A stretch of DNA of 64,000 nucleotides, from contig CAVTWT010000025.1 in NCBI GenBank assembly GCA_963738425.1, positions 1 to 64,000 of the forward strand, written 5' to 3'. The stretch's first letter is position 1, and each line of letters starts with the position of its first letter. Below, piece after piece: positions 32,144 to 41,672 of this stretch. Both the position numbers and the translations under genes were made by a program. The DNA comes from CADEEN01 sp963738425. GTDB lineage: Bacteria; Pseudomonadota; Gammaproteobacteria; Burkholderiales; Burkholderiaceae_C. The notes beneath the pieces were generated by a model, which was not told the origin of the DNA, ran no database searches, and was given only the letters and a program-made list of their open reading frames with translations.

Positions 32144-33726
32144 ATGAAACGTATCGCCTTGACCACCCTTGCCGCGGCTGCTTTCGGCCTCGCTGCGGGT
32201 GCGCACGCCCAGACCCTGCGCTTCGCCAGCCAGGGCGACCCGCAGACGATGGACCCGCACTCGCAGAACGAGTCGTTCACCAATTCGGTGAACCAGCAGG
32301 TCTATGAGTACCTGATCCACCGCGACAAGCAACTCAACTTCGTGCCCGGCCTGGCCACGTCGTGGGAGCAGGTCTCGCCGCTGAAGTGGCGCTTCAAGCT
32401 GCGCCAGGGCGTCAAGTTCCACGACGGCAGCGACCTTCAACGCCGACGATGTGGTCTATTCGATCATCCGCGCGCAGCAGCCGACGTCGCAGATCGCGGT
32501 CTACGGCAACGCGGTCGGCACGCCGAAGAAGATCGACGACTACACCGTCGAGTTCGATCTGCCCAAGGTCAACCCGATCTTCCTCGAGCACATCGCGCCG
32601 CTGTTCATCATGGACAAGGAGTGGAGCGAGAAGAACAAGGTCACCAAGCCGCAGGACTTCAAGAACAAGGAAGAAACATTACACGGTGCTCAACGCCAAC
32701 GGCACCGGCCCGTACATGCTCGTCAAGCGCGAGCCGGGCATCAAGACGACGTGGAAGCGCAACCCGAACTACTGGAAGCCGATCGAAGGCAACGTGCAGG
32801 ACGTGGTGTTCACGCCGATCGGCAACGACGCCACGCGCAGCGCGGCGCTGATCTCCGGTGAGCTCGACTTCATCCTCGACCCGCCGCCGCGCGACGTCGC
32901 CAAGCTGCGCAACACGCCGGCGTGAAGATCATCGACGGCCCCGAGAACCGCATCGTCTTCATCGGCATGGACCAGTTCCGCGACGAGCTGATCAACAGCA
33001 ACATCAAGGGCAAGAACCCGTTCAAGGATGTGCGCGTGCGCCAGGCGCTGTACCACGCGGTCGACATCGAGACGATGAAGAACAAGCTGATGAGCGGCCA
33101 GAGCTTTCCGAGCGGCGGCATGACGCCGTCGCCGAAGGCCTACTTCAACGACCCGAAGATCGAAGCGCGCTTCCCGTTCGATCTGGCCAAGGCCAAGCAG
33201 CTGATGACCGAGGCCGGCTACCCGAGCGGCTTCGAGGTGCAGCTCGACTGCCCGAACAACCGCTACATCCAGGACGAAGAGATCTGCATCGCGCTGGCCG
33301 CGATGTGGGAGAAGATCGGCGTCAAGGTCAAGGTGGCGACGCTGCCGCGCGTGACCTACTTCCCCAAGCTCGAGAAGTTCGACACCAGCATGTACATGCT
33401 CGGCTGGGGCGGCGCGGTGACCGATGCCGAAGACGACGCTGACGCCGGTGCTGCGCAACCTGCAGCCCACGGGCGGCGTCGGCTCGTACAACTACGGCCG
33501 CTGCACCAACGCCAAGTTCGACGATCTGGCCGCCAAGTCCAGCGTCGAAGCCGACCCGGCCAAGCGCAAGGAGCTGATCCTGGCCGCGCTGACCGAGTGG
33601 AAGGAGCAGGTGCACACGATCCCGCTGCATCGCCAGGTGATCCCGTGGGCGGCGCGCGCTAACGTCACGGCGGTGCACCGGCCGGACAACTACTTCATCT
33701 GGGAGTGGGTGACGATCGGCAAGTGA
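32144..33726 (+). CDS. peptide/oligopeptide ABC transporter substrate-binding protein (frameshifted)
   Basis: Family 5 periplasmic binding protein of about 528 residues. A signal peptide ends AGAHA|Q and is followed by LRFASQGDPQTMDPHSQNE and the LATSWEQVSPLKWRFKLRQG block. Later ALISGELDFILDPPP, VRQALYHAVDIETM and the C-terminal YFIWEWVTIGK are typical of DppA/OppA-like proteins. Shifts lie near 32430, 32673, 32925 and 33430; most look like one extra or one missing G. No permease or ATPase genes are adjacent, so it is an orphan or its partners are elsewhere. Confidence 0.82.
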
Positions 33727-33835
33727 TCAGTTGCCAAATCGGGTGAGTGGAAGCGGCGGCTCGAGGGTCGCCGTCTTCTTCCTGCATACGTCGCCGAGCG
33801 ACGGCCAACGGGTCGCAAGAAGCAGGGGTCTCGAT

Positions 33836-34045
33836 ATGAGCGGTTGGATAATGGTTTTTCTCGGCCAGGGCGCGATCGCAGCCGGCTCGTGGCTACTTTC
33901 TCGCCATTTCGGTTGGGAGGTTGCAGCCGCTGTGGCGCTGCTCATCGAGGGCGCCATCGGTGCCCTGTACGGTATGCTCAATGTTGGCAACGAGGCAGAG
34001 CCGTGGCACGGCGGTGCACACCATCATGCTGAGGATGGACCGTAG
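33836..34045 (+). CDS. small membrane protein, unknown function
   Basis: 69 residues from ATG 33836, with AGGGG ten bases upstream. Two hydrophobic helices (MVFLGQGAIAAGSWLL and VAAAVALLIEGAIGALYGML) are followed by a His-rich tail (HGGAHHHAEDGP). I recognise no family. It sits between the binding-protein gene and the convergent fliR. Confidence 0.45.
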   Translation: MSGWIMVFLGQGAIAAGSWLLSRHFGWEVAAAVALLIEGAIGALYGMLNVGNEAEPWHGGAHHHAEDGP

Positions 34046-34051
34046 TGCGAG

Positions 34052-34813
34052 CTATTGAAACCGCGCCAGCATGCGCTCCAGCGCCATCGTGAACGGCGCC
34101 TGCATCATCGGCAGTGTCAGCAGGATGCCGAGCAGGCCGACACCGAGCGTGACCGGGAAGCCGATGGCGAAGATGTTCATCTGCGACGCGACGCGCGAGA
34201 TGATGCCGAGCACGAGGTTGACGAAGAGCAGCATGCCGATCAGCGGCAACGCGATCCACAGCCCGATGGCGAAGACTTCGGCGCCCCAAGTCTGCGGCTG
34301 CAGCGCGCGCAGAAATCCAAACGGCTCGCTGCCGACGGGGAAAGCGTGGAAGCTCTGCACGACGGCCGCAACCACCAGCAGGTGCGCGTTGACGGCGATG
34401 AACAGGAAACCGATCGTCGTGCCGAAGAAGCGCGCGGTTGCCGTGCCTTGTGCGCCGCTGGCGGGGTCGAAGAAGCCGGCGTAGTTCAGGCCCATCTGCA
34501 GGCCGATCAGTTCACCGGCGAATTCGACGGCGGCAAAGACGATGCGCACCGCGAAGCCGAGCGTCAGGCCGATCAGCACGTTCTGCGCGATCAGCGACAG
34601 CGCCAGCGGCGAGTCGAGCGCCACGGTCGGCATCGCCGGCAGCGAGGCCTGCGCGGCGACGACGATCAGCACGGCCAGGCCGACGCGCACGCGCATCGGC
34701 ACCGTGCGCTGGCCGAGCACCGGCAGCGACGAGAACAGCGCCAGCACGCGGATGAAAGGCCAGAAGATCGGCGCCAGCCAGGCGGTGAGCTGGGCTTCGG
34801 TGAGGGTGATCAA
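34052..34813 (-). CDS. fliR: flagellar export gate protein FliR
   Basis: Integral membrane component of the flagellar type III export gate with FliP and FliQ. 253 residues with about six hydrophobic segments and the landmarks FAVRIVFAAVEFAGELIGLQ and GLNYAGFFDPASG. The best start in frame is TTG 34813, ten bases after the fliQ stop, with no strong ribosome site, so coupling to fliQ translation is likely. Last gene of the fli operon. Confidence 0.88.
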   Translation of the reverse strand: MITLTEAQLTAWLAPIFWPFIRVLALFSSLPVLGQRTVPMRVRVGLAVLIVVAAQASLPAMPTVALDSPLALSLIAQNVLIGLTLGFAVRIVFAAVEFAGELIGLQMGLNYAGFFDPASGAQGTATARFFGTTIGFLFIAVNAHLLVVAAVVQSFHAFPVGSEPFGFLRALQPQTWGAEVFAIGLWIALPLIGMLLFVNLVLGIISRVASQMNIFAIGFPVTLGVGLLGILLTLPMMQAPFTMALERMLARFQ

Positions 34814-34823
34814 GGCAAGAAGG

Positions 34824-35093
34824 TCAGCCGACGGCCGACGGAATCGCTTGCAGCGTGCGCTGCAAATACTCCACCAGCGTTGTCATCATCCAGGGGCCGG
34901 CCACAGCGAGCACGACCACCGCAGCGATGATCTTCGGCACGAAGGACAAGGTCGCTTCATTGATCTGCGTGGCGGCCTGAAAGACGCTGACGACGAGGCC
35001 GACGACGAGCACGACGAGCAGCACCGGGGCCGAGACCATCAGCAACATCAGCAGGCCCTGCTGGCCGGCGGTGAAAACGTGGGAGGCATCCAT
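34824..35093 (-). CDS. fliQ: flagellar export gate protein FliQ
   Basis: 89 residues from ATG 35093, two transmembrane helices (GLLMLLMVSAPVLLVVLVVG and PKIIAAVVVLAVAGPWMMTT) separated by the conserved loop VFQAATQINEATLSFVPK. Part of the FliPQR export channel. Lies 13 bp after fliP. Confidence 0.9.
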   Translation of the reverse strand: MDASHVFTAGQQGLLMLLMVSAPVLLVVLVVGLVVSVFQAATQINEATLSFVPKIIAAVVVLAVAGPWMMTTLVEYLQRTLQAIPSAVG

Positions 35094-35106
35094 GTGACGG
35101 TGTTGG

Positions 35107-35862
35107 CTAGGTGGCGAAAGAGGCCGCGAGTGAACCGAGCAGCAGGTTCCAGCCATCGGCCAGCACGAACAGCATCAGCTTGAAGGGCAGGGCGACGAGC
35201 ACGGGCGACAACATCATCATGCCGAGACTCATCAACACGCTGGCAACGACCATGTCGATGATGAGAAACGGGATGAAGATCATGAAGCCGATCTGGAAGG
35301 CGCTCTTCAACTCGCTCGTGACAAACGCAGGCACCAGCACCTTGAGCGGCACGGTATCGGCCTTGGTATCGGCCGGCAGCTTGGCCAGGCGCGCGAACAG
35401 CATCACGTCAGCCTGGCGCGTCTGCTTGAGCATGAATTCGCGCAGCGGCACCTCGCCGCGCTTGAAGGCTTCTTCGGCGTTGATGCGGTTTTCGGTGAAG
35501 GGCTTGTAGGCGTTGTCGTAGACCCTGTCGAAGGTCGGTGACATGACGAAGAAGGTCAGGAACAGACTCAAGCCGATGATCACCTGGTTCGGCGGCGCTG
35601 CCTGCGTGCCCAGGGCCTGCCGCAGCAGCGACAGCACGATGACGATGCGTGTGAAGCCAGTCATCAGCAACAGCACCGCCGGCAGGAAGGACAGCGCGGT
35701 GAAGAACAGCAGCGTCTGGATCGGCACCGAGTAGCTGGTGCCTGCCGCGCCTTGGGCGACGACGAGCGGCAGACCGGGGCCGGCTTGCTGCGCTAAAGCC
35801 GCTGAAGAAACGGCCGATAACACCGACAGCGCGATGGCTTTGCCCCACAGACTAGCGCGCAT
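35107..35862 (-). CDS. fliP: flagellar export gate protein FliP
   Basis: 251 residues with a cleavable signal peptide (SAVSSAALA|Q), as usual for FliP. Family landmarks are LSFLPAVLLLMTGFTRIVIV, LLRQALGTQAAPPNQVIIGL, and GFMIFIPFLIIDMVVASVLM. It forms the core ring of the export gate. ATG 35862 lies inside the 3' end of fliO (11-bp overlap). Confidence 0.92.
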   Translation of the reverse strand: MRASLWGKAIALSVLSAVSSAALAQQAGPGLPLVVAQGAAGTSYSVPIQTLLFFTALSFLPAVLLLMTGFTRIVIVLSLLRQALGTQAAPPNQVIIGLSLFLTFFVMSPTFDRVYDNAYKPFTENRINAEEAFKRGEVPLREFMLKQTRQADVMLFARLAKLPADTKADTVPLKVLVPAFVTSELKSAFQIGFMIFIPFLIIDMVVASVLMSLGMMMLSPVLVALPFKLMLFVLADGWNLLLGSLAASFAT

Positions 35863-36203
35863 CGTGGCCGTCCTTGCCTTTGAAGCGTGCGAGCAGTTGA
35901 GCGAAAGGTGTGGCGACAGGCGCAGCGGCCAGCGCTTCTTCTTGCGGCGCCATCTCGTGCAGCGTCGTGATCTGCTGGCCGGTCACGCCCAGCACCAGCC
36001 AGCGCCGCGCCTCGCCGCGACCGACTTCGACGGTGACGAGGCGCTGGCTCGGCGACAGCGACAGCACCGCCACCGTGCGCATCGTGCCTTGCGCCGCCGC
36101 GCCACCGGCGGGCGTGCGTTTCAACAGCCACAGCGCGGCCGGGATCAGCGCCAGGATGGCGATGAACCAGAGCAGCGAGGTGAAGGCAGAACCTGCGGCT
36201 CAT
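35852..36203 (-). CDS. fliO: flagellar protein FliO (N-terminal frameshift)
   Basis: ATG 36203 overlaps the fliN stop (ATGA), but the conserved frame is reached only after a shift near 36195. It then reads SAFTSLLWFIAILALIPAAL (the transmembrane helix) and a short cytoplasmic domain with TVAVLSLSPSQRLVTVEVG, typical of FliO. Without the shift only a helix-less product from TTG 36124 could be made. About 116 residues. FliO assists FliP assembly. Confidence 0.75.
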
Positions 36204-36643
36204 TGCTTCGACAGACGCTTCACGCGCTCGCTCGGCGTCACGATGTCCGTCAGCCGAATGCCGAACTTGTCGTTGACGACGACGACTTCGCCTTGCGCGA
36301 TCAGGTAGCCGTTGACGAGCACGTCCATCGGCTCGCCGGCAAGGGTTTCGAGTTCGACCACCGAGCCTTGTGCGAGTTGCAGGATGTTCTTGATCGGGAT
36401 GCGCGTGCGGCCCAGCTCCACGGTCAGTTGCACCGGGATGTCGAGGATCATGCCGATGTCGTTGCCGGCGCCCGGCGCGCCCGCGGCGCCGCCCGCGAAG
36501 TTGGCGAACTGTGCAGGTGCCACCTGCTCGACGGTGGTCGTGGCGACCTGCGTGTCGCCGACCTGCTTGTCGGCCACTGCTGCGGCCCAGTCGGCGGCTG
36601 CGGGATCGTCGGCATTGTTCTGTGCGGCTTGCTCAGCGGACAT
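36200..36643 (-). CDS. fliN: flagellar motor switch protein FliN
   Basis: 147 residues. An Ala/Asp-rich N-terminal extension of ~60 residues is followed by the SpoA-type C-ring domain: DIPVQLTVELGRTRIPIKNI, LNG-type loop VLVNGYLIAQGEVVVVNDKF and GIRLTDIV. Forms the lower C-ring with FliM and binds FliH. ATG 36643 overlaps the fliM 3' end by 11 bp. Confidence 0.93.
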   Translation of the reverse strand: MSAEQAAQNNADDPAAADWAAAVADKQVGDTQVATTTVEQVAPAQFANFAGGAAGAPGAGNDIGMILDIPVQLTVELGRTRIPIKNILQLAQGSVVELETLAGEPMDVLVNGYLIAQGEVVVVNDKFGIRLTDIVTPSERVKRLSKQ

Positions 36644-37637
36644 CGTGTTCTCCCAGCCAGCCCCGGTCGGAGCTGGAAATCAATCGATCGACCTTGATCG
36701 CGTAGCGGTTGTTGGCCGTGCCGTAGTGGCAGTCGAGCACCGGCACGCCGTCGACCTTGGCTTGAATGGCCGGGTCGAGGTCGAGCTCGATGAAGTCGCC
36801 CGGCTTGAACGACAGCAGTTGTTCGACCGTGGCCTGCGTGGTCGCCAGTTCGGCGACGAGTTCGACCTCGGCGGACTGGATCTCGGTCTTCAGCAGCCTG
36901 ACCCAGCGCGCGTCGGGCTCGGTGGTGTCGCCCTGCGGCGTGCTGTAGAGCACGTCGCGGATCGGCTCCAGCGTCGAATACGGGAAGCAGAAGTGGACCG
37001 CGCCCGAGCTTTCGCCCACTTCGAGCGTGAACGAGGTCGTCACCACCATGTCGCTGGGCGAGGCGATGGTGACGAACTGCGGCTGCATCTCGGTGCGCTG
37101 CACGTCCAACTGCAGCGGGTAGATGCCGTCCCAGGCCTTCTTGTAGTCGGCGCAGACGGTGGCCATCAGGCGCGCGATCACGCGCTGCTCCGTGGCGCTG
37201 AACTCGCGGCCTTCGATGCGCGTGTGGTACTTGCCGGCGCCACCGAACAGCGAGTCGATGACGGCGAACACCAGGTTCGGGTCGCAGACGATCAACCCTG
37301 CACCGTGCAGCGGTTGCATGCTGACGATGTTGAAGTTGGTCGGCACGACGATCTCGCGCAGGAAGGCGCTGTACTTCTGCACCTTGATGCCGCCGATGGC
37401 GATTTCCGGGTGCTTGCGGATCAGCTCGAAGACGCCGCTGCGCAGGTAGCGCGCGAAGCGCTCGTTGACCACCTCCAGCGTCGGCATGCGCGGGCGCACG
37501 ATGCGCTCCTGCGTGGCCAGGTCGTAGGGGCGCACGGCGCCATGCTCCACCGCCTCGGGTTCGAGCTTCTGGTCTTCGCCGGTGATGCCTTGCAGCAGCG
37601 CATCGACTTCGTCTTGCGAGAGGATCTGCTGGTTCAC
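36633..37637 (-). CDS. fliM: flagellar motor switch protein FliM
   Basis: 334 residues from GTG 37637. The N-terminal CheY-P-binding peptide is LSQDEVDALLQGITG. The middle domain holds GGAGKYHTRIEGREFSATEQ, and the C-terminal SpoA domain GDFIELDLDPAIQAKVDGVP. Links chemotaxis signalling to the motor. A dispersed repeat occupies the ~100 bp between it and fliL. Confidence 0.93.
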   Translation of the reverse strand: MNQQILSQDEVDALLQGITGEDQKLEPEAVEHGAVRPYDLATQERIVRPRMPTLEVVNERFARYLRSGVFELIRKHPEIAIGGIKVQKYSAFLREIVVPTNFNIVSMQPLHGAGLIVCDPNLVFAVIDSLFGGAGKYHTRIEGREFSATEQRVIARLMATVCADYKKAWDGIYPLQLDVQRTEMQPQFVTIASPSDMVVTTSFTLEVGESSGAVHFCFPYSTLEPIRDVLYSTPQGDTTEPDARWVRLLKTEIQSAEVELVAELATTQATVEQLLSFKPGDFIELDLDPAIQAKVDGVPVLDCHYGTANNRYAIKVDRLISSSDRGWLGEHDVR

Positions 37638-37675
37638 AAAAGGCCTTCGTGAGCGCGCAGGCGCGCAGCCGCCGG

Positions 37676-37735
37676 GCCGCTCCCAAGGCGGAGCGCCAGC
37701 CCCCTCGGGGGGCAGGCGCCGAAGGTGACGAGGGT
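37676..37735 (-). repeat. GC-rich dispersed repeat, short form, fliL-fliM junction
   Basis: Contains CCCCCTCGGGGGG and a GGCGCCGAAGGTGACGAGGG tail, related to copies at 40096-40185, 41605-41672 and 61425-61594. It fills the space between fliL and fliM in an operon whose other genes mostly overlap. Confidence 0.6.
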
Positions 37736-37741
37736 CGACAT

Positions 37742-38338
37742 TTACTGGATGATGAAGTTCGAGAAGTGGACGGCGCGGATCGGAGGTTCGTCTCCCACTT
37801 CGACCTTTTTCGGCTTCCCGGCCGCGGCTTCGGTGTTGACGGTGTAGCCCAGCGGTTTCAGCGCTGCGGCACGCACCTCGCCTGCGAGCGCCATCTTGCC
37901 CTCGTGTTCCATCAACTGACCCGCCGTCTTGCCGGCCAGCACGAGCAGGATGTTGTTGCGGATCGCCGGCATGTAGGCCTTGAGCAGATCGCCGGCCTTG
38001 GCGTCGGCCAGCTCGAGCGTCATGCCGACCTGCGCATAGCGCTCGGCCTCGCGGTCGGCCAGGTTCACCGTGAACGGGTCGAGTGGCACGAAGGTCGGCG
38101 CATGCTTGACGTCGGCCTTGGCAGCCTTCTCGGCGTGCTTGTCGGCTGCACCGTCACCGTCTTCTTCCGCGGCGGCAGCGGCGGCCGCTGCGGCGGCACG
38201 CTGCTTCATCATGAAGAAGGCGGCGCCACCGCCCCCGGCAACCAGCACGGCCACCACGGTGGCAATGAGGATCAGTTTCTTCTTGCCGCTCTTGGCGGGC
38301 GTGGCGGGCACGGCATCGGTGGCAGCAGCGGCGGACAT
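37742..38338 (-). CDS. fliL: flagellar basal body protein FliL
   Basis: 198 residues. One transmembrane helix near residues 20-43 (LILIATVVAVLVAGGGGAAF), an unusually Ala-rich linker (ten Ala in a row) with an acidic patch, then the conserved FliL domain TFVPLDPFTVNLADREAERY and a C-terminus VHFSNFIIQ. Stabilises stators around the motor. Confidence 0.9.
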   Translation of the reverse strand: MSAAAATDAVPATPAKSGKKKLILIATVVAVLVAGGGGAAFFMMKQRAAAAAAAAAAEEDGDGAADKHAEKAAKADVKHAPTFVPLDPFTVNLADREAERYAQVGMTLELADAKAGDLLKAYMPAIRNNILLVLAGKTAGQLMEHEGKMALAGEVRAAALKPLGYTVNTEAAAGKPKKVEVGDEPPIRAVHFSNFIIQ

Positions 38339-38469
38339 TCCAGGGCTCCGGTTTCAGCCGTGCGGTTCACGCACAGCGGGTTCTTGAAGACGGATTGTTC
38401 GTGGCAGCGCCGATCCGCAAACGCCGATAAGGGGGGGCTTTGTCGCCCTGCTTACGCGAGCACGGCAGC

Positions 38470-39630
38470 TCACGCCACCAGATCGACCATGCCGCGGACC
38501 GGTCCGTTGCGGGTGGCCGCGGCGTTGCTGCTGCGCTCGTCATCGCGTGCCGAGGCGTTCGCCGCCGTGCGATGTGTCACGCTCTGCGCGCTCCACGCCG
38601 CCTGGCGCTGCGCGGAGCCGTCGTGCACGCCGCCGCCGGAAAGCTTCAAGCCGCCGTCGTCGAGCGCCGCTGCGAGCGCTGGCAGGGCGGCTTCGATCGC
38701 GCTGCGTGTGGCTGCGAGGTCGGCGCTGAAATCGATCCGTGCTTCGCGGCCGTCGAGCACGATCTTCACCGCCACCGGGCCCATCTCGGCCGGGTTCAGC
38801 AAGAGCTGCGCCTGCTGCACGCCGTCGTTGGCCCACCAGCGCACCTGCGTGGCCAGCGACGGTGCGAAGGTGGGCGTGCCGATGGGTGCTTGCACGGTTG
38901 CGGTGGGCAGCACGGGCTCGGCGGCCTTGGGCGCCGTTGCCGCGGAGGTTGCCGAAGAGGCCGCGAACGCTACAAGCGCGGAAGTGGGCACCGCCGCGGC
39001 TGGGGAGCCCGGTGCCGTGTCTTTCTTCTCGCTGGCCGCGGCCTGCAACTGCGCGCTCGATGGTGCGGCGTTTGTCGATGTGTTGTCACTGGGCGCTGCC
39101 GCACTGCGTGGCGGCGGCGTCTCGTGCGGGGCCGCAGCGCGCGGGAGGGCATCGTCGCGCAATGCCGACGGGGTGGCGGCCGCGGCAACTTGCAGGGCGT
39201 CGGTGCCGTCGGCTGAGGCCTCCTCTGTGGCCACGCTCGTCGCGGTGCTGGCAATGGCGACCGGCGGCGGCGACCATCCCGGCAGCAAGGCGGCGAGGTC
39301 GGGTGCGGCGGTTTCGTCGTGCGGTGCTTCGGCCGGGTCTGTCGCGGCAGTGTCTGAATCGACCGCGGCTGCGTCCTCTTTTTCGCGAGGCGCTTCCTTG
39401 GCCGGTTTGGCCTCGGTCTTTCGCGGTGCCGCGGCATCGCGCGCTCCGCGCGCCTTTGAAGCCGGACGCTGAGGCTCTTCGCTCGCTTCCGGCGCTTCGG
39501 GCGGTTCGCTCTCACAGGCCTGATCGAGGCAGCGCGCGAACTCACCGCCGCGTGCTGCGTCGCCGCGGCCGTTCTGCGGCCCGGCTTGAGGGGGCGTCAT
39601 CGGTGACAACGCGGCGGCAATCGCATTCAT
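38470..39630 (-). CDS. fliK: flagellar hook-length control protein FliK
   Basis: 386 residues. The first ~240 are Ala/Pro/Glu/Thr-rich low-complexity sequence, expected of the ruler region. The C-terminal domain contains the family motif AQLLLNPAEMGPVAVKIVLD and ARIDFSADLAATRSAIEAAL. ATG 39630 overlaps the fliJ stop (ATGA). An exported ruler that switches substrate specificity when the hook is complete. The ~130 bp between it and fliL holds no gene. Confidence 0.88.
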   Translation of the reverse strand: MNAIAAALSPMTPPQAGPQNGRGDAARGGEFARCLDQACESEPPEAPEASEEPQRPASKARGARDAAAPRKTEAKPAKEAPREKEDAAAVDSDTAATDPAEAPHDETAAPDLAALLPGWSPPPVAIASTATSVATEEASADGTDALQVAAAATPSALRDDALPRAAAPHETPPPRSAAAPSDNTSTNAAPSSAQLQAAASEKKDTAPGSPAAAVPTSALVAFAASSATSAATAPKAAEPVLPTATVQAPIGTPTFAPSLATQVRWWANDGVQQAQLLLNPAEMGPVAVKIVLDGREARIDFSADLAATRSAIEAALPALAAALDDGGLKLSGGGVHDGSAQRQAAWSAQSVTHRTAANASARDDERSSNAAATRNGPVRGMVDLVA

Positions 39631-40082
39631 AGCTGGGTTCCTGCAAACGGGTTGCGTACGGTCTTGCTCATCCTCTGCGCCTGTTCATCGTTGGCGCGCT
39701 GTTCGCGCTGCTCGAGGCCTTGGCGTTGTTCCTGCCGCCGCCGTTCGATCAGCTTGCGCACCGAAGCGACACGCAACTCGGTGGCCGTCAGCACGTCGTT
39801 GGCGCGTGCCAATGCTTGCTCGCACACCGTCAGCGCCTGCCCCTGCTGCGAAATTGCCAGCTCCAGGCGGGCCGCAAACTGGTGGTACGAGCGCAGCACT
39901 TCGAGTGCGGCGCCGCGCTGGAACTGGCCGTTCCATCGTGCGGTGTAGTCGTCGCGGTAGGTATCGAGCTCGCGTGCCTGCGTGCGCGCTTCGTCGCGAC
40001 GGGCGCGCGACTGGTTGAACGCGGCCAGCGCGATGTTGCGTTGCTGCTCGGCTTGTTCGAGCAAGGTGGCCAGTGTTTCCAC
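39627..40082 (-). CDS. fliJ: flagellar export protein FliJ
   Basis: Coiled-coil protein of the export ATPase complex. I start it at GTG 40082 (METLATLLEQAEQQRNIAL), giving 151 residues, the normal FliJ length. A longer frame runs to TTG 40193, but its first ~37 codons are dispersed-repeat sequence. The body is almost entirely helical (LDTYRDDYTARWNGQF, LIERRRQEQRQGLEQREQR). Binds FliI and FlhA. Confidence 0.82.
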   Translation of the reverse strand: METLATLLEQAEQQRNIALAAFNQSRARRDEARTQARELDTYRDDYTARWNGQFQRGAALEVLRSYHQFAARLELAISQQGQALTVCEQALARANDVLTATELRVASVRKLIERRRQEQRQGLEQREQRANDEQAQRMSKTVRNPFAGTQL

Positions 40083-40095
40083 TTCAGTGGCGCTC

Positions 40096-40185
40096 GGCCA
40101 GCCGGAGCCACTGAGCGCCCCAAGGGCCACGAAGGGGCCCGTGCAGGGCCCGGGAGGCAGGAGCGAAGTGACGTGGGGGTTGCTG
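40096..40185 (-). repeat. GC-rich dispersed repeat at the fliI-fliJ junction
   Basis: Palindromic segments GCCCCAAGGGCCACGAAGGGGC and GCAGGGCCCGGGAGGCAGG, ending in the CGAAGTGACGTGGGGG tail shared with other short-form copies. It separates fliI and fliJ and keeps an open frame that would falsely extend FliJ. Confidence 0.6.
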
Positions 40186-40189
40186 CATT

Positions 40190-41596
40190 TCAATCGATGG
40201 AGTGAAGGAGCTGCTCGCGGCTGGCGGCCAGCGGCGCACAGTCGTGCATGTCCTGCTGCAGCATCGCGGTCAACTTCGGCTGAGCGCGGATCGCAGCGTC
40301 TAGCTCGGCGTCGTGGCCGGCCGTGTAGGCGCCGAGCTGGATCAGGTCGCGCGCCTTCGTCAGTTTGGCCAGCATGGCGCGGGCGCGGCGGGCGTGCTGC
40401 ACATGCTCTTTGTCGGCAACGCTGGTCATCACACGCGACACCGACTTTTCGACATCGATCGCCGGGAAATGCCCGGCTTCAGCGAGCGCGCGGCTGAGCA
40501 CAATGTGGCCGTCCAGGATGCCGCGCGCCGCATCGGCGATCGGGTCCTGCTGGTCGTCGCCTTCGGAGAGCACGGTGTAGAACGCGGTGATCGAGCCGCA
40601 GCCTTCGCGGCCGTTGCCGCTGCGCTCGACCAGCTGCGGCAGCTTCGCAAAACACGACGGCGGGTAGCCCTTGGTGGCCGGCGGTTCGCCGATCGCCAGC
40701 GCGATCTCGCGCTGCGCCATCGCGTAGCGTGTCAGCGAGTCCATCAGCAGCAGCACATGCTGGCCGCGGTCGCGGTAGTGCTCGGCGATGGCGGTGGCGT
40801 AGTGCGCGCCCTGCATGCGCACGAGCGGTGGCGCATCGGCAGGCGCGGCGACGACGACGCTGCGCGCCAGGCCTTCGGCTTCGAGGATGTCTTCGATGAA
40901 TTCCTTGACCTCACGGCCACGCTCGCCGATCAGCCCGACGACGATCACGTCGGCGGCGGTGTAGCGCGCCATCATGCCGAGCAGCACCGACTTGCCGACG
41001 CCTGTGCCCGCGAACAGGCCGATGCGCTGGCCGCGGCCGACGGTGAGCATGGCGTTGATTGCGCGAACCCCCGTGTCGAGCGGCTGGCGGATCGGGTCGC
41101 GGTCCATGGCGTTGATCGGGCGGCGCAGCATCGGTTCGAGGCGCGTGTTGCCGATCGGGCCGCGGCGGTCGATCGGCGCGCCGTGCGGGTCGACGACGCG
41201 GCCGAGCAGGCCGTCGCCCACCGGCAGGTGCAGGCCGCGGTCTTCACGCCGCCGCCACAAATGGTTCTCGCAACCGAGCTTCGGCGGTGCCAGCGGCGCC
41301 GGGCGTGGCGTTACACGTGCACCCGATTGCAGGCCATGCACTTCACCGGTCGGCATCAGGTAGGCGCGGTCGCCGGAGAAGCCGACCACTTCGGCCAGCA
41401 CCGGCGGTTGGCCGTCGCAATGCACTTCGCACACGGCGCCGACCGGGGCACGCACGCCGGCGGCTTCGAGCACCAGCCCGGTGACGCGCACGAGCGAGCC
41501 TTCGACCTCGAGCGATTGCGGCGCTTCAGCGAAGTTGCGCAGGTCGCGCAGGTAGTGGGACCAGCGCTGCGAGCGATCAGGCGCGGACAAACTCAT
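40190..41596 (-). CDS. fliI: flagellum-specific export ATPase FliI
   Basis: 468 residues from ATG 41596. Walker A GTGVGKS near residue 195, Walker B with VLLLMDSLTRYAMAQREIAL, and SGNGREGCGSITAFYTVLSE, typical of the F1-beta-like type III export ATPases. Energises substrate unloading with FliH and FliJ. The reading frame is intact. Confidence 0.94.
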   Translation of the reverse strand: MSLSAPDRSQRWSHYLRDLRNFAEAPQSLEVEGSLVRVTGLVLEAAGVRAPVGAVCEVHCDGQPPVLAEVVGFSGDRAYLMPTGEVHGLQSGARVTPRPAPLAPPKLGCENHLWRRREDRGLHLPVGDGLLGRVVDPHGAPIDRRGPIGNTRLEPMLRRPINAMDRDPIRQPLDTGVRAINAMLTVGRGQRIGLFAGTGVGKSVLLGMMARYTAADVIVVGLIGERGREVKEFIEDILEAEGLARSVVVAAPADAPPLVRMQGAHYATAIAEHYRDRGQHVLLLMDSLTRYAMAQREIALAIGEPPATKGYPPSCFAKLPQLVERSGNGREGCGSITAFYTVLSEGDDQQDPIADAARGILDGHIVLSRALAEAGHFPAIDVEKSVSRVMTSVADKEHVQHARRARAMLAKLTKARDLIQLGAYTAGHDAELDAAIRAQPKLTAMLQQDMHDCAPLAASREQLLHSID

Positions 41597-41604
41597 GGCA
41601 TGGC

Positions 41605-41672
41605 CCGCCCGGCCGCTCCGAAGGGCCATGCACGCCCCTTCGGGGGGCAGCGAACAAAGTGAGCGTGGGGGC
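41605..41672 (-). repeat. GC-rich dispersed repeat at the fliH-fliI junction
   Basis: Short-form copy: GCTCCGAAGGGCCATGC, CCCCTTCGGGGGGCAG, then CGAACAAAGTGAGCGTGGGGGC. Lies exactly between fliI and fliH. Confidence 0.6.

Noticed and set aside
39627..40193. Longer FliJ starting at TTG 40193
   Set aside because: The extra ~37 codons are dispersed-repeat sequence and exceed normal FliJ length; GTG 40082 fits better.
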